Below are positions 1 to 6,948 of a stretch of 17,292 bases of DNA, in pieces. The translations under genes were made by a program, and so were the position numbers. Each line of letters opens with the position of its first letter. Position 1 is the first letter of the stretch. Source of the DNA: an uncultured Phascolarctobacterium sp. (GTDB taxonomy: Bacteria; Bacillota; Negativicutes; Acidaminococcales; Acidaminococcaceae); NCBI RefSeq assembly GCF_900753045.1, contig NZ_CAADXO010000009.1:1-17292 (forward strand). Reading direction: 5' to 3'. The notes under the pieces were generated by a model. The model searched no databases, was not told where the DNA came from, and saw only the letters and a list, made by a program, of their open reading frames with translations.

Positions 1-1
1 G

Positions 2-160
2 CGTCGTGTAATGCCCGGTGCTACCGAAGCAACTGCGCATATGTTTATTATCAACCCCTTTGCCGGTGTTGATGCCAAGCAGCTTTTCAGCACTCACCCC
101 GCAACCGAGGAAAGAGTTCAGCTGCTGCGTGAGCAGGCAAGAAAAATGGGTATCCGTTAA
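2..160 (+). CDS. htpX: HtpX-type M48 zinc metalloprotease, C-terminal fragment
   Basis: Only the last 52 codons are in the window; the frame is open from the left edge and stops with TAA at 158-160. The residues include TAHMFIINPF followed by LFSTHPATEERV. This matches the C-terminal signature of HtpX-like M48 proteases (family pattern: ATAHxFIxNPF, then LFSTHPPTEERI). HtpX is a membrane-anchored, Zn-dependent protease that degrades misfolded membrane proteins. The HExxH active site and membrane segments lie outside the window, so the call rests on the tail alone. ndk starts 81 nt downstream. Another M48 subfamily member is possible, but the tail motif is quite specific. Confidence 0.75.
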   Translation, partial: RRVMPGATEATAHMFIINPFAGVDAKQLFSTHPATEERVQLLREQARKMGIR

Positions 161-179
161 CAATTCAACTATACCTCTA

Positions 180-195
180 AGTCACATCGGTGACT
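180..195 (+). other. Small hairpin between htpX and ndk
   Basis: AGTCAC (180-185) and GTGACT (190-195) form a 6-bp stem with the loop ATCG, 20 nt after the htpX stop. An A/T-rich stretch follows, but there is no clean run of T. It could be a weak terminator or part of the ndk leader. I saw no convincing promoter here. Confidence 0.3.
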
Positions 196-241
196 GGGTT
201 AGTATAAAAAATTTAATTACACTTTAAGGAGAGATTTACAA

Positions 242-655
242 ATGGAACAAACACTCGTACTCGTAAAACCTGATGGAGTTAAGAAAAATCTGATCGGCGA
301 TATCATCGCTCGTTTCGAACACAAAGGCCTGCAAGTTGCAGCTCTGAAACTGGTTAAAGTTACCGAAGCTCAAGCTAAATTCCACTATGCTGAGCATGAA
401 GGCAAACCCTTCTTCGGCGAACTGGTTGACTTCATTACCTCCGCTCCGCTGGTTTGCGCTGTAATCCGCGGCGAAAACGCTATCAAAGCTGTTCGTCAAC
501 TGAACGGTGCTACCAACCCGATCGAAGCAGTTCCCGGTTCTATCCGCGGCGACTTCGCTCTGAGCATCGGTGAAAACATTGTTCACGGTTCCGACAGCCC
601 GGAAGCTGCTGAACGCGAAATCAACAACTTCTTCGCTCCGGAAGAAATTTACTAA
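242..655 (+). CDS. ndk: Nucleoside diphosphate kinase
   Basis: The 137-aa protein has the usual length for bacterial Ndk. It transfers the terminal phosphate of ATP to other NDPs through a phosphohistidine, balancing cytoplasmic (d)NTP pools. Visible signatures are the N-terminal TLVLVKPDGV (residues 4-13) and the active-site segment NIVHGSDS (112-119), which places the catalytic His at residue 115. The conserved K9 and the R/G-rich nucleotide-binding segment VPGSIRGDFA (97-106) are present. AAGGAGAG ends about 7 nt before the ATG, so the start is secure. Codon use is rich in optimal codons, as expected for a highly expressed gene. The next gene starts 72 nt downstream without an obvious terminator between them. 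Confidence 0.97.
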   Translation: MEQTLVLVKPDGVKKNLIGDIIARFEHKGLQVAALKLVKVTEAQAKFHYAEHEGKPFFGELVDFITSAPLVCAVIRGENAIKAVRQLNGATNPIEAVPGSIRGDFALSIGENIVHGSDSPEAAEREINNFFAPEEIY

Positions 656-665
656 TTAACTTTAG

Positions 666-716
666 CCTTTCGGCGGCCATGAGCTGACTGAGAGGGGTTA
701 CACTCTCACGGAAAGG
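666..716 (+). promoter_or_regulatory. Structured leader of the adenosyltransferase gene
   Basis: TGAGAG (689-694) pairs perfectly with CTCTCA (703-708) around an 8-nt loop. CCTTTC (666-671) can pair with GAAAGG (711-716) outside it. The outer 3' strand overlaps the purine-rich ribosome-binding region (about 711-720), so folding could mask it. The sequence is too short for, and lacks the conserved boxes of, a cobalamin riboswitch. A regulatory role is inferred only from the fold. Confidence 0.3.
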
Positions 717-727
717 ATGGTGCAGAA

Positions 728-1240
728 ATGAAGAAAGCTGCTGTTTATACCAGAACCGGTGACAAAGGAACTACTGGTTTGTACACTGGAGAACGTGTTC
801 CCAAGCAAAGCCTGCGTGTAGAAGCCTATGGTACTGTGGATGAAATTTCCTCGGCATTAGGTTTGGCACGCGCTCAGGTTACGCGTGAGGATGTGCGTGA
901 AACCATTTTCAATGTACAAAAGCTGCTCATGTCTGTGATGGCTGACATTGCCAGCCTCAACCTGCCCGAACCTTACATCAAAGAAGAACACGTTAAGCTG
1001 TTTGAAGATACAATCGACAAGTTTGATTCTCTGCTGCAGCCGCTGAGCCATTTCATTATCCCCGGCGATACTGTAGGTGCTGCCGCACTGGACATCGCAC
1101 GCACTACTACCCGTCGTGCCGAGCGTTGCCTGCTGCGCTTGGCTGAAACCGAACCGGTTAACCCCAATGTTCTGGTTTGCCTGAACCGTTTGTCTGATTT
1201 GTGCTTTATTCTGGCACGTGTAGAATGCGAAGTAAAATAA
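728..1240 (+). CDS. pduO: PduO-type cob(I)alamin adenosyltransferase
   Basis: The 170-aa protein matches the PduO/MMAB family of ATP:corrinoid adenosyltransferases, which attach the 5'-deoxyadenosyl group of ATP to Co(I) corrinoid to make coenzyme B12. The N-terminal ATP-binding motif YTRTGDKGTTGL is at residues 7-18. The conserved Arg/Glu segment ARTTTRRAER is at 124-133, where most relatives have an R-T-x-x-R-R-A-E-R pattern. The C-terminal NRLSDLCFILAR is at 153-164. Length is slightly short but within family range. No other B12 gene is in the window, so it may serve salvage for a B12-dependent enzyme encoded elsewhere. It follows ndk closely and ends in a strong terminator. The pduO symbol names the enzyme type, not a propanediol operon. 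Confidence 0.93.
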   Translation: MKKAAVYTRTGDKGTTGLYTGERVPKQSLRVEAYGTVDEISSALGLARAQVTREDVRETIFNVQKLLMSVMADIASLNLPEPYIKEEHVKLFEDTIDKFDSLLQPLSHFIIPGDTVGAAALDIARTTTRRAERCLLRLAETEPVNPNVLVCLNRLSDLCFILARVECEVK

Positions 1241-1262
1241 GCATCGCTGATTAAGGAATAGA

Positions 1263-1303
1263 AGCCTCTGCCTGTGGCCTTTGGCCGCAGACGGAGGCTT
1301 TTT
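1263..1303 (+). terminator. Rho-independent terminator after the adenosyltransferase gene
   Basis: A 17-position stem (1263-1279 with 1283-1299) has a TTT loop, two G-U wobbles and one mismatch, and is followed by T's at 1299-1303. It starts 23 nt after the stop codon. Confidence 0.9.
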
Positions 1304-1358
1304 GCTTGCATGCAGTGAGTTGTCACACTATTCCCTGTCAGTAAGAAGAATACGTGTA

Positions 1359-1406
1359 TACAATCGCGTGAAGTATTGTACACTATATATTGATGTGATA
1401 CAATAC
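1359..1406 (+). promoter_or_regulatory. Promoter/operator region of the AGCS symporter gene
   Basis: GTATTGTA (1373-1380) and TACAATAC (1399-1406) form a perfect 8-bp inverted repeat with an 18-bp spacer. A further TACAAT lies at 1359-1364. TTGTAC (1377-1382) and TACAAT (1399-1404), 16 bp apart, are the best -35/-10 pair, so the repeat arms would overlap the promoter hexamers. That is a typical layout for a dimeric repressor site. No regulator can be named from the sequence. Confidence 0.45.
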
Positions 1407-1414
1407 TATACATG

Positions 1415-1431
1415 GGCTTCGGGAAAAAGCC
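1415..1431 (+). other. Leader hairpin upstream of the symporter gene
   Basis: GGCTT (1415-1419) and AAGCC (1427-1431) form a 5-bp stem with a 7-nt loop in the predicted 5' leader. It is followed by A/T-rich sequence rather than a T run, so it is not a good terminator. No glycine or other known riboswitch is visible in this short leader. Confidence 0.3.
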
Positions 1432-1477
1432 TTAAATTGTAAACGAGTTTTAAGTTTTTACTGGGGGGAATTTTTTT

Positions 1478-2872
1478 ATGTTGGAGATTTTGAATTCTAT
1501 TGATGGCTTCATTTGGGGCCCGCCTTTGATGATGTTGCTTATGGGCACAGGCATTTTAATGAGCGTCCGTCTTGGCCTGCTTCAGGTTATGAAGTTGCCT
1601 AAAGCCTTGCAGCTGATTTTTACCGCCCGCAGCAAGGGCGAAGGTGATGTAAGCAGCTTTCAGGCTTTGTGCACTGCTTTGGCCGCAACTGTCGGCACCG
1701 GTAATATCGTTGGTGTAGCAACGGCAATTAAGCTCGGTGGTCCCGGTGCTCTGCTGTGGATGTGGCTGGCTGCTTTCTTCGGTATGGCAACCAAATATTC
1801 CGAAGGCGTGCTTGCTGTTAAGTATCGTACCTATGATGAAAACGGTAACGCTTCCGGCGGTCCGATGTACTACATTGAACAGGGCTTAGGCAAAAAATTT
1901 AAGCCCCTGGCTGTAATGTTCTCTATTTTCGGTGTTATGACTGCCTGCCTGGGCAGCGGTACCTTTACTCAGGTAAATGCAATCACTTCTATTGTTAATG
2001 TATCCTTCGGCGTTTCCGAATACGTTGTAGCAGCAATCCTGACTGTTCTTGTTGCTGTTGTTATTATCGGCGGTCTGCAATCCATTGCTAACGTAGCAAG
2101 CAAGATTGTTCCTTTCATGGCTGCTGTTTATGTTATCGCAACCGTTTCTGTGCTGGTATTTTATGCCGATGCTCTGCCGGCAGCAATTAAGCTGGTTATC
2201 GACGGTGCCTTCAATGGTACTGCGGCAGCAGGCGGCTTTGCCGGTGCCGGAATTATGCTGGCAATGCGCAGTGGTATCGCCCGCGGCATTTATTCCAACG
2301 AATCCGGTCTGGGCTCTGCTCCTATCGTAGCAGCTGCAGCGAAAACCAAATGGCCTGCAGAACAGGGCCTTGTTTCTATGACCGGTACCTTTATCGATAC
2401 CATCATCATCTGCACTATGACCGGCCTGTCCATCATCGTCAGCGGCGCCTGGACCGGCGACCTGAACGGTGCTGCTTTGACTGAGGCTGCTTTCGCTTCT
2501 GCTTTCCCGGCTGTTGCCAAATATGTCCTGACCGGCGGTCTGGTACTCTTCGCCTTCACCACTATTATTGGCTGGAGCTATTATGGTGAGCGTTGCGCAG
2601 AATACCTCTTCGGCGTAAAATGCATTATGCCTTACCGTATTGGCTATATCATTCTGGTAGGCCTGGGCGTATTCCTGAAGCTGGAAATGATCTGGATTAT
2701 TGCCGATATCGTTAACGGTCTGATGGCTATTCCTAACCTGATTGCTCTACTGGGCCTGAGCGGTGTGGTTGTGGCAGAAACCAAGCTGTACTTCGAGCAT
2801 TGGGAAAAGGTTCACAGCCGCCGCAAACAGCTGGCTGAGATTCGCGAAGATCTGGCAACTGAAAATAATTAA
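1478..2872 (+). CDS. AGCS-family sodium (or proton):alanine/glycine symporter
   Basis: The 464-aa polytopic inner-membrane protein has the length and signatures of the alanine-or-glycine:cation symporter family (AlsT/DagA type). These are WGPPLMMLLMGTG near residues 13-25, the conserved SSFQALCTALAATVGTGNI block at 59-77, GGPGALLWMWL at 87-97 and GGPMYYIE at 127-134. About ten hydrophobic segments follow, and the tail is short, charged and cytoplasmic. It would import alanine or glycine with Na+ (or H+); the exact substrate cannot be read from sequence. The start is set by GGGGGG at 1463-1468, 9 nt before the ATG. It is a single-gene unit with its own promoter region and its own terminator. 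In amino-acid-fermenting anaerobes such carriers often feed catabolism. Confidence 0.93.
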   Translation: MLEILNSIDGFIWGPPLMMLLMGTGILMSVRLGLLQVMKLPKALQLIFTARSKGEGDVSSFQALCTALAATVGTGNIVGVATAIKLGGPGALLWMWLAAFFGMATKYSEGVLAVKYRTYDENGNASGGPMYYIEQGLGKKFKPLAVMFSIFGVMTACLGSGTFTQVNAITSIVNVSFGVSEYVVAAILTVLVAVVIIGGLQSIANVASKIVPFMAAVYVIATVSVLVFYADALPAAIKLVIDGAFNGTAAAGGFAGAGIMLAMRSGIARGIYSNESGLGSAPIVAAAAKTKWPAEQGLVSMTGTFIDTIIICTMTGLSIIVSGAWTGDLNGAALTEAAFASAFPAVAKYVLTGGLVLFAFTTIIGWSYYGERCAEYLFGVKCIMPYRIGYIILVGLGVFLKLEMIWIIADIVNGLMAIPNLIALLGLSGVVVAETKLYFEHWEKVHSRRKQLAEIREDLATENN

Positions 2873-2884
2873 TTAGTATTTACG

Positions 2885-2918
2885 AAAGCCATTGCGGAAA
2901 TATGCAATGGCTTTTTTT
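2885..2918 (+). terminator. Rho-independent terminator after the symporter gene
   Basis: A perfect 11-bp stem (AAAGCCATTGC at 2885-2895 with 2904-2914) and an 8-nt loop run into a T tract ending at 2918. Confidence 0.95.
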
Positions 2919-2959
2919 CATTAAGTTTTTGTGTCATCTGTATTTTTATGTCTTTAGTG

Positions 2960-2968
2960 TGTTATAAT
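2960..2968 (+). promoter_or_regulatory. Extended -10 promoter for lspA-rluD
   Basis: TGTTATAAT at 2960-2968 is a perfect TATAAT preceded by the TG of an extended -10 element. No good -35 lies 16-18 bp upstream, which fits extended -10 promoters. Transcription would start near 2975, leaving a leader of about 22 nt that contains AGGAG at 2986-2990. Confidence 0.7.
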
Positions 2969-2996
2969 ATACATATCAAGATAATAGGAGAATAAA

Positions 2997-3446
2997 ATGG
3001 TTTATGGTTTGTTAGCTTTGCTGGTGGTTCTGCTGGACCAGGCAACAAAGTATTATGTGGTAACACATTTTGCGTTAGGGGAGAGCGTACCGGTGATTAA
3101 TAATGTATTTCACTGGACGTTTATACTGAATCGTGGTGCCGCCTTCGGCATGCTGGAGGGTAGCCGTTGGCTGTTCGTACTGATTGCGGTTGCTGTAATC
3201 AGCGGTGTATGGTTTATGCGCCGGGAGATTGCCAAAAGCGGCGTAATGGCCTGCTGTGGAACAGCGCTTTTTGCCGGCGGTGCTTTGGGCAACCTGATTG
3301 ACCGCACTGTACGCGGTGTAGTAATTGACTTTTTTGATTTTCGTATCTGGCCGATATTTAATGTGGCCGATATAGCAATTTGTGTGGGAGTAGGTTTGAT
3401 TATATGGAGCATATTGAAAACGGAGCTGCTGAGCAGCAACGATTGA
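2997..3446 (+). CDS. lspA: Lipoprotein signal peptidase (signal peptidase II)
   Basis: The 149-aa membrane aspartyl protease cleaves the signal peptide of prolipoproteins after the +1 Cys has been lipidated. Four hydrophobic segments are visible. Conserved motifs are LDQATKYYV (13-21), NRGAAFGML (45-53), GNLIDR (98-103) with GVVIDF (107-112), and FNVADIAI (121-128). The two catalytic aspartates are therefore D111 and D125. The ATG sits 6 nt after AGGAG. The last 43 nt overlap the start of rluD in another frame, and lspA-rluD is a common firmicute pair. The length is typical for the family. Confidence 0.96.
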   Translation: MVYGLLALLVVLLDQATKYYVVTHFALGESVPVINNVFHWTFILNRGAAFGMLEGSRWLFVLIAVAVISGVWFMRREIAKSGVMACCGTALFAGGALGNLIDRTVRGVVIDFFDFRIWPIFNVADIAICVGVGLIIWSILKTELLSSND

Positions 3447-4348
3447 TTATAACTGAACAGGAGGCCGGCCAGCGTGCCGATGTAGGTTTGGCGGCAATGC
3501 TGGAGCTTACACGCTCTAATATGCAGAAGCTGCTGGAGGAGGGCCGTGCGGTGCGCGGCAGCAAGGTGCTGAAATCAAACTACAAGCTGCGTCTGGGTGA
3601 CGAAATTGATGTTACTCTGCCTGAGCCGCAGCCTTTGGATGTACAGCCGGAAAATATTCCTCTGGATATTATTTATGAGGATGAGGATGTTGTTGTTGTC
3701 AACAAAGCGCGCGGGATGGTAGTCCACCCGGCGGCCGGCAATTTAAGCGGAACGCTGGTCAATGCGCTTTTGTATCACTGCAAAAACTTATCCGGTATCA
3801 ACGGTGTTATCCGTCCGGGTATTGTTCACCGTCTGGATAAGGATACCAGCGGTATTATGATTTGTGCCAAAAATGATGCGGCGCATCTTTCCCTATCGCA
3901 GCAGATACAGGCCAAAACCGCTCAGCGTACCTATCTTGCTGTGGTACGTGGCAACATCAAGACAGACAGCGGCGTGATTGAAACGCTTATCGCTCGCGAT
4001 AAAAACGACCGCAAAAAGATGGCAGTTGTCAAGGAAGGCGGACGCGACGCTGTTACCGAATACGAGGTATTGGAGCGCTTGGGCAAATATACCATTGTGC
4101 GTTGCCGCCTGCGAACCGGACGCACGCATCAGATTCGCGTACATATGGAGTATCTTGGCTATCCTTTGGTTGGTGACCCGAAATATTCTCCGATGAAAAC
4201 TCCCTTCAGCATTCAGGGACAGGCTCTGCATTCGCAGACACTGGAATTCACCCACCCGCGTACGGGAGAACGCTTGAGCTTTGAAGCTCCGCTGCCGGAG
4301 GATATGCATAAGATTGTTACCCGCCTGCGCCTGGGACAGTTTAATTAG
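3404..4348 (+). CDS. rluD: 23S rRNA pseudouridine synthase, RluD family
   Basis: The 314-aa protein of the RluA/RluD family converts uridine to pseudouridine in large-subunit rRNA (positions 1911/1915/1917 for RluD itself). An N-terminal S4-like RNA-binding domain spans about residues 20-75. The catalytic motif GIVHRLDKDTSGI at 139-151 contains the nucleophilic Asp at 145. RLRTGRTHQIRVH lies at 235-247. I chose ATG 3404 because GGGAG/TAGG lies 9-13 nt upstream; the frame is open back to a TTG at 3380, but that codon has no ribosome site. It overlaps lspA by 43 nt, so translational coupling is likely. Single-gene firmicute relatives (YlyB-like) are hard to tell from strict RluD, so the exact rRNA target is inferred. 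Confidence 0.93.
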   Translation: MEHIENGAAEQQRLIITEQEAGQRADVGLAAMLELTRSNMQKLLEEGRAVRGSKVLKSNYKLRLGDEIDVTLPEPQPLDVQPENIPLDIIYEDEDVVVVNKARGMVVHPAAGNLSGTLVNALLYHCKNLSGINGVIRPGIVHRLDKDTSGIMICAKNDAAHLSLSQQIQAKTAQRTYLAVVRGNIKTDSGVIETLIARDKNDRKKMAVVKEGGRDAVTEYEVLERLGKYTIVRCRLRTGRTHQIRVHMEYLGYPLVGDPKYSPMKTPFSIQGQALHSQTLEFTHPRTGERLSFEAPLPEDMHKIVTRLRLGQFN

Positions 4349-4417
4349 CAGAGTTCTGCCTTAGGGCAGTCTTGATAGCAGGTTAAAAAGCCTGAATAAA
4401 AATAAGAGGTGAGCCAA

Positions 4418-4969
4418 ATGAGCAATTTTGTTAAAAAGAATGTTATTATGGATGCAGAGGCTATGCGCCGTGCGATTGTCCGTATTTCTCATGAAATTAT
4501 CGAAAGAAATAAAGGTGTAGATAATGTTGTCATTGTCGGTATCCGTACCCGCGGTGTGCCTATTGCGGAACGTCTGGCAGCAGCAATTAAAGATATAGAG
4601 AATGTTGAGCTGCCGGTAGGAATGCTGGATATCACTCTTTATCGTGACGACCTGTCTACCTTGGCTTATAATCCGATTGTACATGGTACAGAAATTGATC
4701 TGGACCTGAACGGCAAAACTATTATTCTGGTTGACGATGTGCTTTACACCGGTCGTACCATCCGTGCTGCTCTTGATGCGGTTATGGACATGGGCCGTCC
4801 GAAGGCTATTCAGCTGGCAGTGCTTATTGACCGCGGACATCGCGAACTGCCGATTCGTGCCGATTTTGCCGGTAAAAACGTTCCTACCTCCCATAAGGAA
4901 GCTATCAACGTATATCTGGCAGAGGAAGACGGCATCGATGAAGTAGCAATCGGTGATATCGAAGAATAA
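4418..4969 (+). CDS. pyrR: Bifunctional pyr operon regulator / uracil phosphoribosyltransferase
   Basis: The 183-aa PRTase-fold protein has the length of PyrR. It binds pyr mRNA in response to UMP/UTP to attenuate pyrimidine synthesis genes and has uracil phosphoribosyltransferase activity. The PRPP-binding loop ILVDDVLYTGRTI is at residues 103-115. The PyrR-typical VGIRTRGVPIAERLA is at 40-54, and LIDRGHRELPIRADFAGKNV, a hallmark of PyrR, is at 136-155. ATG 4418 is preferred over GTG 4409 because AAGAGG (4404-4409) is then about 8 nt upstream; the GTG overlaps it. No pyrimidine biosynthesis gene follows in the window; deoB and udp suggest a salvage setting. I saw no PyrR-binding loop in the leader. 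Confidence 0.95.
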   Translation: MSNFVKKNVIMDAEAMRRAIVRISHEIIERNKGVDNVVIVGIRTRGVPIAERLAAAIKDIENVELPVGMLDITLYRDDLSTLAYNPIVHGTEIDLDLNGKTIILVDDVLYTGRTIRAALDAVMDMGRPKAIQLAVLIDRGHRELPIRADFAGKNVPTSHKEAINVYLAEEDGIDEVAIGDIEE

Positions 4970-5006
4970 TTAACCGTAGCTTGTTAATGGAACAGGAGGA
5001 GATTCT

Positions 5007-5645
5007 ATGCAGCAGGCTGAAATATTGCGCAATGAGGCTTTGGGCGCAACTTTGGTAAAAAAATTAAAGCTGCGTGGCTTTGATGCTTATTACTGTGCTG
5101 ATAAGCAGGCAGCGCTCGAGCAGGCTTTGGCGCTTATTCCGCAGGAGGATGTTGTTTCCTGGGGCGGTTCTGTAACGATTGATGAAATCGGTCTTTTGAG
5201 TGCAGTAAGGGAGCGCAATAAGGTTATCGACAGAGCTGCGGCAGCAACTCCGGAAGAAAAAACAGAATTGATGCGTCAGGCGCTTTTGTGTGATACATAT
5301 TTAATGAGCAGCAATGCCATCAGCAGTGATGGTCAGCTGGTAAATATTGACGGCAACGGCAACCGTTGTGCCGCTTTGATTTTCGGACCGAAGCAGGTGC
5401 TTGTAATTGCCGGTCTGAATAAGGTTACAGGTTCTTTAGAGGCTGCCATGGACAGAGCGCGCAATGTGGCTGCGCCGATAAATGCCAAAAGGTTTGCCGG
5501 CCTGCAGACACCTTGTTACAAAGCAGGTCTTTGCGGTGATTGCCTTTCCGCGGACTGCATTTGCTCGCAAATTGTTATAACACGTACCAGCCGTAATAAG
5601 GGACGCATTAAAGTTATTTTAGTCGGTGAAAGTTTAGGATTCTGA
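5007..5645 (+). CDS. LUD-domain (LutC/YkgG-like, DUF162) protein with C-terminal cysteine cluster
   Basis: The 212-aa protein of the LUD superfamily shows SWGGSVTIDEIGLL at 51-64, MSSNAIS at 100-106, IDGNGNRCAAL at 114-124 and VIAGLNKVTGSLEAAMDRA at 133-151. All are typical of the stand-alone lactate-utilisation-type proteins of anaerobic Firmicutes. The C-terminal part carries five cysteines (170, 176, 179, 184, 186) in a C-x6-C-x2-C-x4-C-x-C pattern, suggesting metal or Fe-S binding. LutC takes part with LutA and LutB in lactate oxidation, but neither partner is here, so the physiological role is open. AGGAGG at 4994-4999 lies 7 nt before the ATG. The pyrR gap is 37 nt, and a terminator-like hairpin follows the gene. 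Confidence 0.85.
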   Translation: MQQAEILRNEALGATLVKKLKLRGFDAYYCADKQAALEQALALIPQEDVVSWGGSVTIDEIGLLSAVRERNKVIDRAAAATPEEKTELMRQALLCDTYLMSSNAISSDGQLVNIDGNGNRCAALIFGPKQVLVIAGLNKVTGSLEAAMDRARNVAAPINAKRFAGLQTPCYKAGLCGDCLSADCICSQIVITRTSRNKGRIKVILVGESLGF

Positions 5646-5651
5646 TTTTAG

Positions 5652-5688
5652 GGGAGTTGTTTAGCGTTGGTGTTAGCAGCTCCCTTTT
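5652..5688 (+). terminator. Probable intrinsic terminator between the LUD gene and deoB
   Basis: GGGAGTTG (5652-5659) pairs with CAGCTCCC (5677-5684) as 8 bp including one G-U, and TTTT follows at 5685-5688. The loop is 17 nt, so strength is probably moderate. If active, it would partly separate pyrR-LUD from deoB-udp. Confidence 0.6.
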
Positions 5689-5710
5689 GCTTAAGAAAGC
5701 AGGTGAAAAA

Positions 5711-6934
5711 ATGGCACGTACTATTATTCTGTTGTTGGATTCCTTCGGTATCGGTTATGCCCATGATGCCGAAGCATATGGTGATAAGGGTGCAGATACT
5801 TTAGGCCATATCTGCGATTGGCTGGCGAAAAATCCGCGTCATGCAGGCGAAGCACCGAAGCCGTTGTATTTGCCGCATCTGGCTGAGCACGGACTGCAGG
5901 CAGCTGCAGAGCTGAGCCGTGGCGAAGCACTGCCGGCAGGCCTGGGCGCTGAGCATACAATCGGTGCTTATACCTATGCGCAGGAGGTCAGCCGCGGTAA
6001 GGATACATTGAGCGGACATTGGGAAATCAGCGGTGTGCCGGTTAAATTTGACTGGGGCTATTTCCCCGATGTGCCGAAATGCTTTCCGCAGGAGCTGGTG
6101 GATGCAATCATCAGCCAGGGTAATTTACCGGGCGTGCTGGGCGAATGTCATGCCAGCGGCACCGAAATCATCAAGGAGCTGGGCGAGGAGCATGTAAAAA
6201 GCGGTAAGCCGATTATTTATACCTCTGCCGACAGCGTGCTGCAGATAGCGGCGCATGAGGAGGCCTTTGGTCTGGAGCGTCTGTATGATTTGTGCAAGCT
6301 GGCCTTTAAGCTGGTGCAGCCGTATAATATTGCCCGGGTAATAGCGCGTCCGTTCGTCGGCACCTGTGCTGCGGATTTCACCCGCACAACCAACCGTCAC
6401 GATTACGCAGTACCGGCACCGCAGCTGACGTTGCTTGATAAAATGGTTGCAGCCGGCGGCAGCGTTTACGCCGTAGGCAAGATTGCCGATATTTTTGCGC
6501 ATCGCGGTATTACGAAGCATTATGCGGCCGGCGGCCTGGAGAAGCTGGTAGATGCAACGAAGCAGGCTGTGAGCGATGCTCCTGACAACACAATTGTCTT
6601 TACTAATTTTGTTGACTTTGATTCCTCCTACGGACATCGCCGTGACATTCAGGGCTATGGTGAAGCACTGGAATATTTCGACAGCAGACTGCCGGAAATT
6701 ATCGCTTTGCTGCGCCCGGACGATTTGCTGCTGATGACGGCAGACCACGGCAATGACCCGAGCTGGAGCGGCACGGACCATACGCGCGAAAAAATTCCCG
6801 TACTCTTTTCGGGAGCAGGCATTGCCTGCAAGCAGCTCGCGCCTATGCAGACCTTTGCCGATATAGGACAGACGATTGCCGATTATATGAAAATAGAACC
6901 AACCCTTACCGGAACTAAAGCGGATTTGTTTTGA
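5711..6934 (+). CDS. deoB: Phosphopentomutase
   Basis: The 407-aa member of the alkaline phosphatase superfamily interconverts (deoxy)ribose-1-phosphate and (deoxy)ribose-5-phosphate, linking nucleoside breakdown to central carbon metabolism. Metal-binding and catalytic signatures are ILLLDSFGIG (6-15, metal ligand D10), GKDTLSGHWEISG (96-108, with the Thr that is phosphorylated in the Bacillus cereus enzyme at about T99), NFVDFDSSYGHRRD (299-312), TADHGNDPSW (343-352) and GTDHTREKIPVL (354-365). Together these mark the two-manganese site. I start at ATG 5711, with AGGTG at 5701-5705; the frame is open back to a TTG at 5657, but those codons lie inside a terminator-like hairpin. udp follows 14 nt after the stop, so the two are surely co-transcribed. 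Confidence 0.96.
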   Translation: MARTIILLLDSFGIGYAHDAEAYGDKGADTLGHICDWLAKNPRHAGEAPKPLYLPHLAEHGLQAAAELSRGEALPAGLGAEHTIGAYTYAQEVSRGKDTLSGHWEISGVPVKFDWGYFPDVPKCFPQELVDAIISQGNLPGVLGECHASGTEIIKELGEEHVKSGKPIIYTSADSVLQIAAHEEAFGLERLYDLCKLAFKLVQPYNIARVIARPFVGTCAADFTRTTNRHDYAVPAPQLTLLDKMVAAGGSVYAVGKIADIFAHRGITKHYAAGGLEKLVDATKQAVSDAPDNTIVFTNFVDFDSSYGHRRDIQGYGEALEYFDSRLPEIIALLRPDDLLLMTADHGNDPSWSGTDHTREKIPVLFSGAGIACKQLAPMQTFADIGQTIADYMKIEPTLTGTKADLF

Positions 6935-6948
6935 AAGAGGTGGACAAT

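Noticed and set aside
1304..1477. Glycine or lysine riboswitch ahead of the AGCS symporter.
   Set aside because: The leader after the likely start is under 70 nt, and no conserved aptamer motifs are seen.
4356..4369. CTGCC-TTAG-GGCAG hairpin after rluD as a terminator or PyrR-binding loop.
   Set aside because: Only 5 bp, no T tract, and no conserved PyrR-binding loop sequence.
4372..4400. TTGATA-17-AATAAA as a promoter for pyrR.
   Set aside because: The start point would fall at about 4407, inside the ribosome site, leaving no usable leader.
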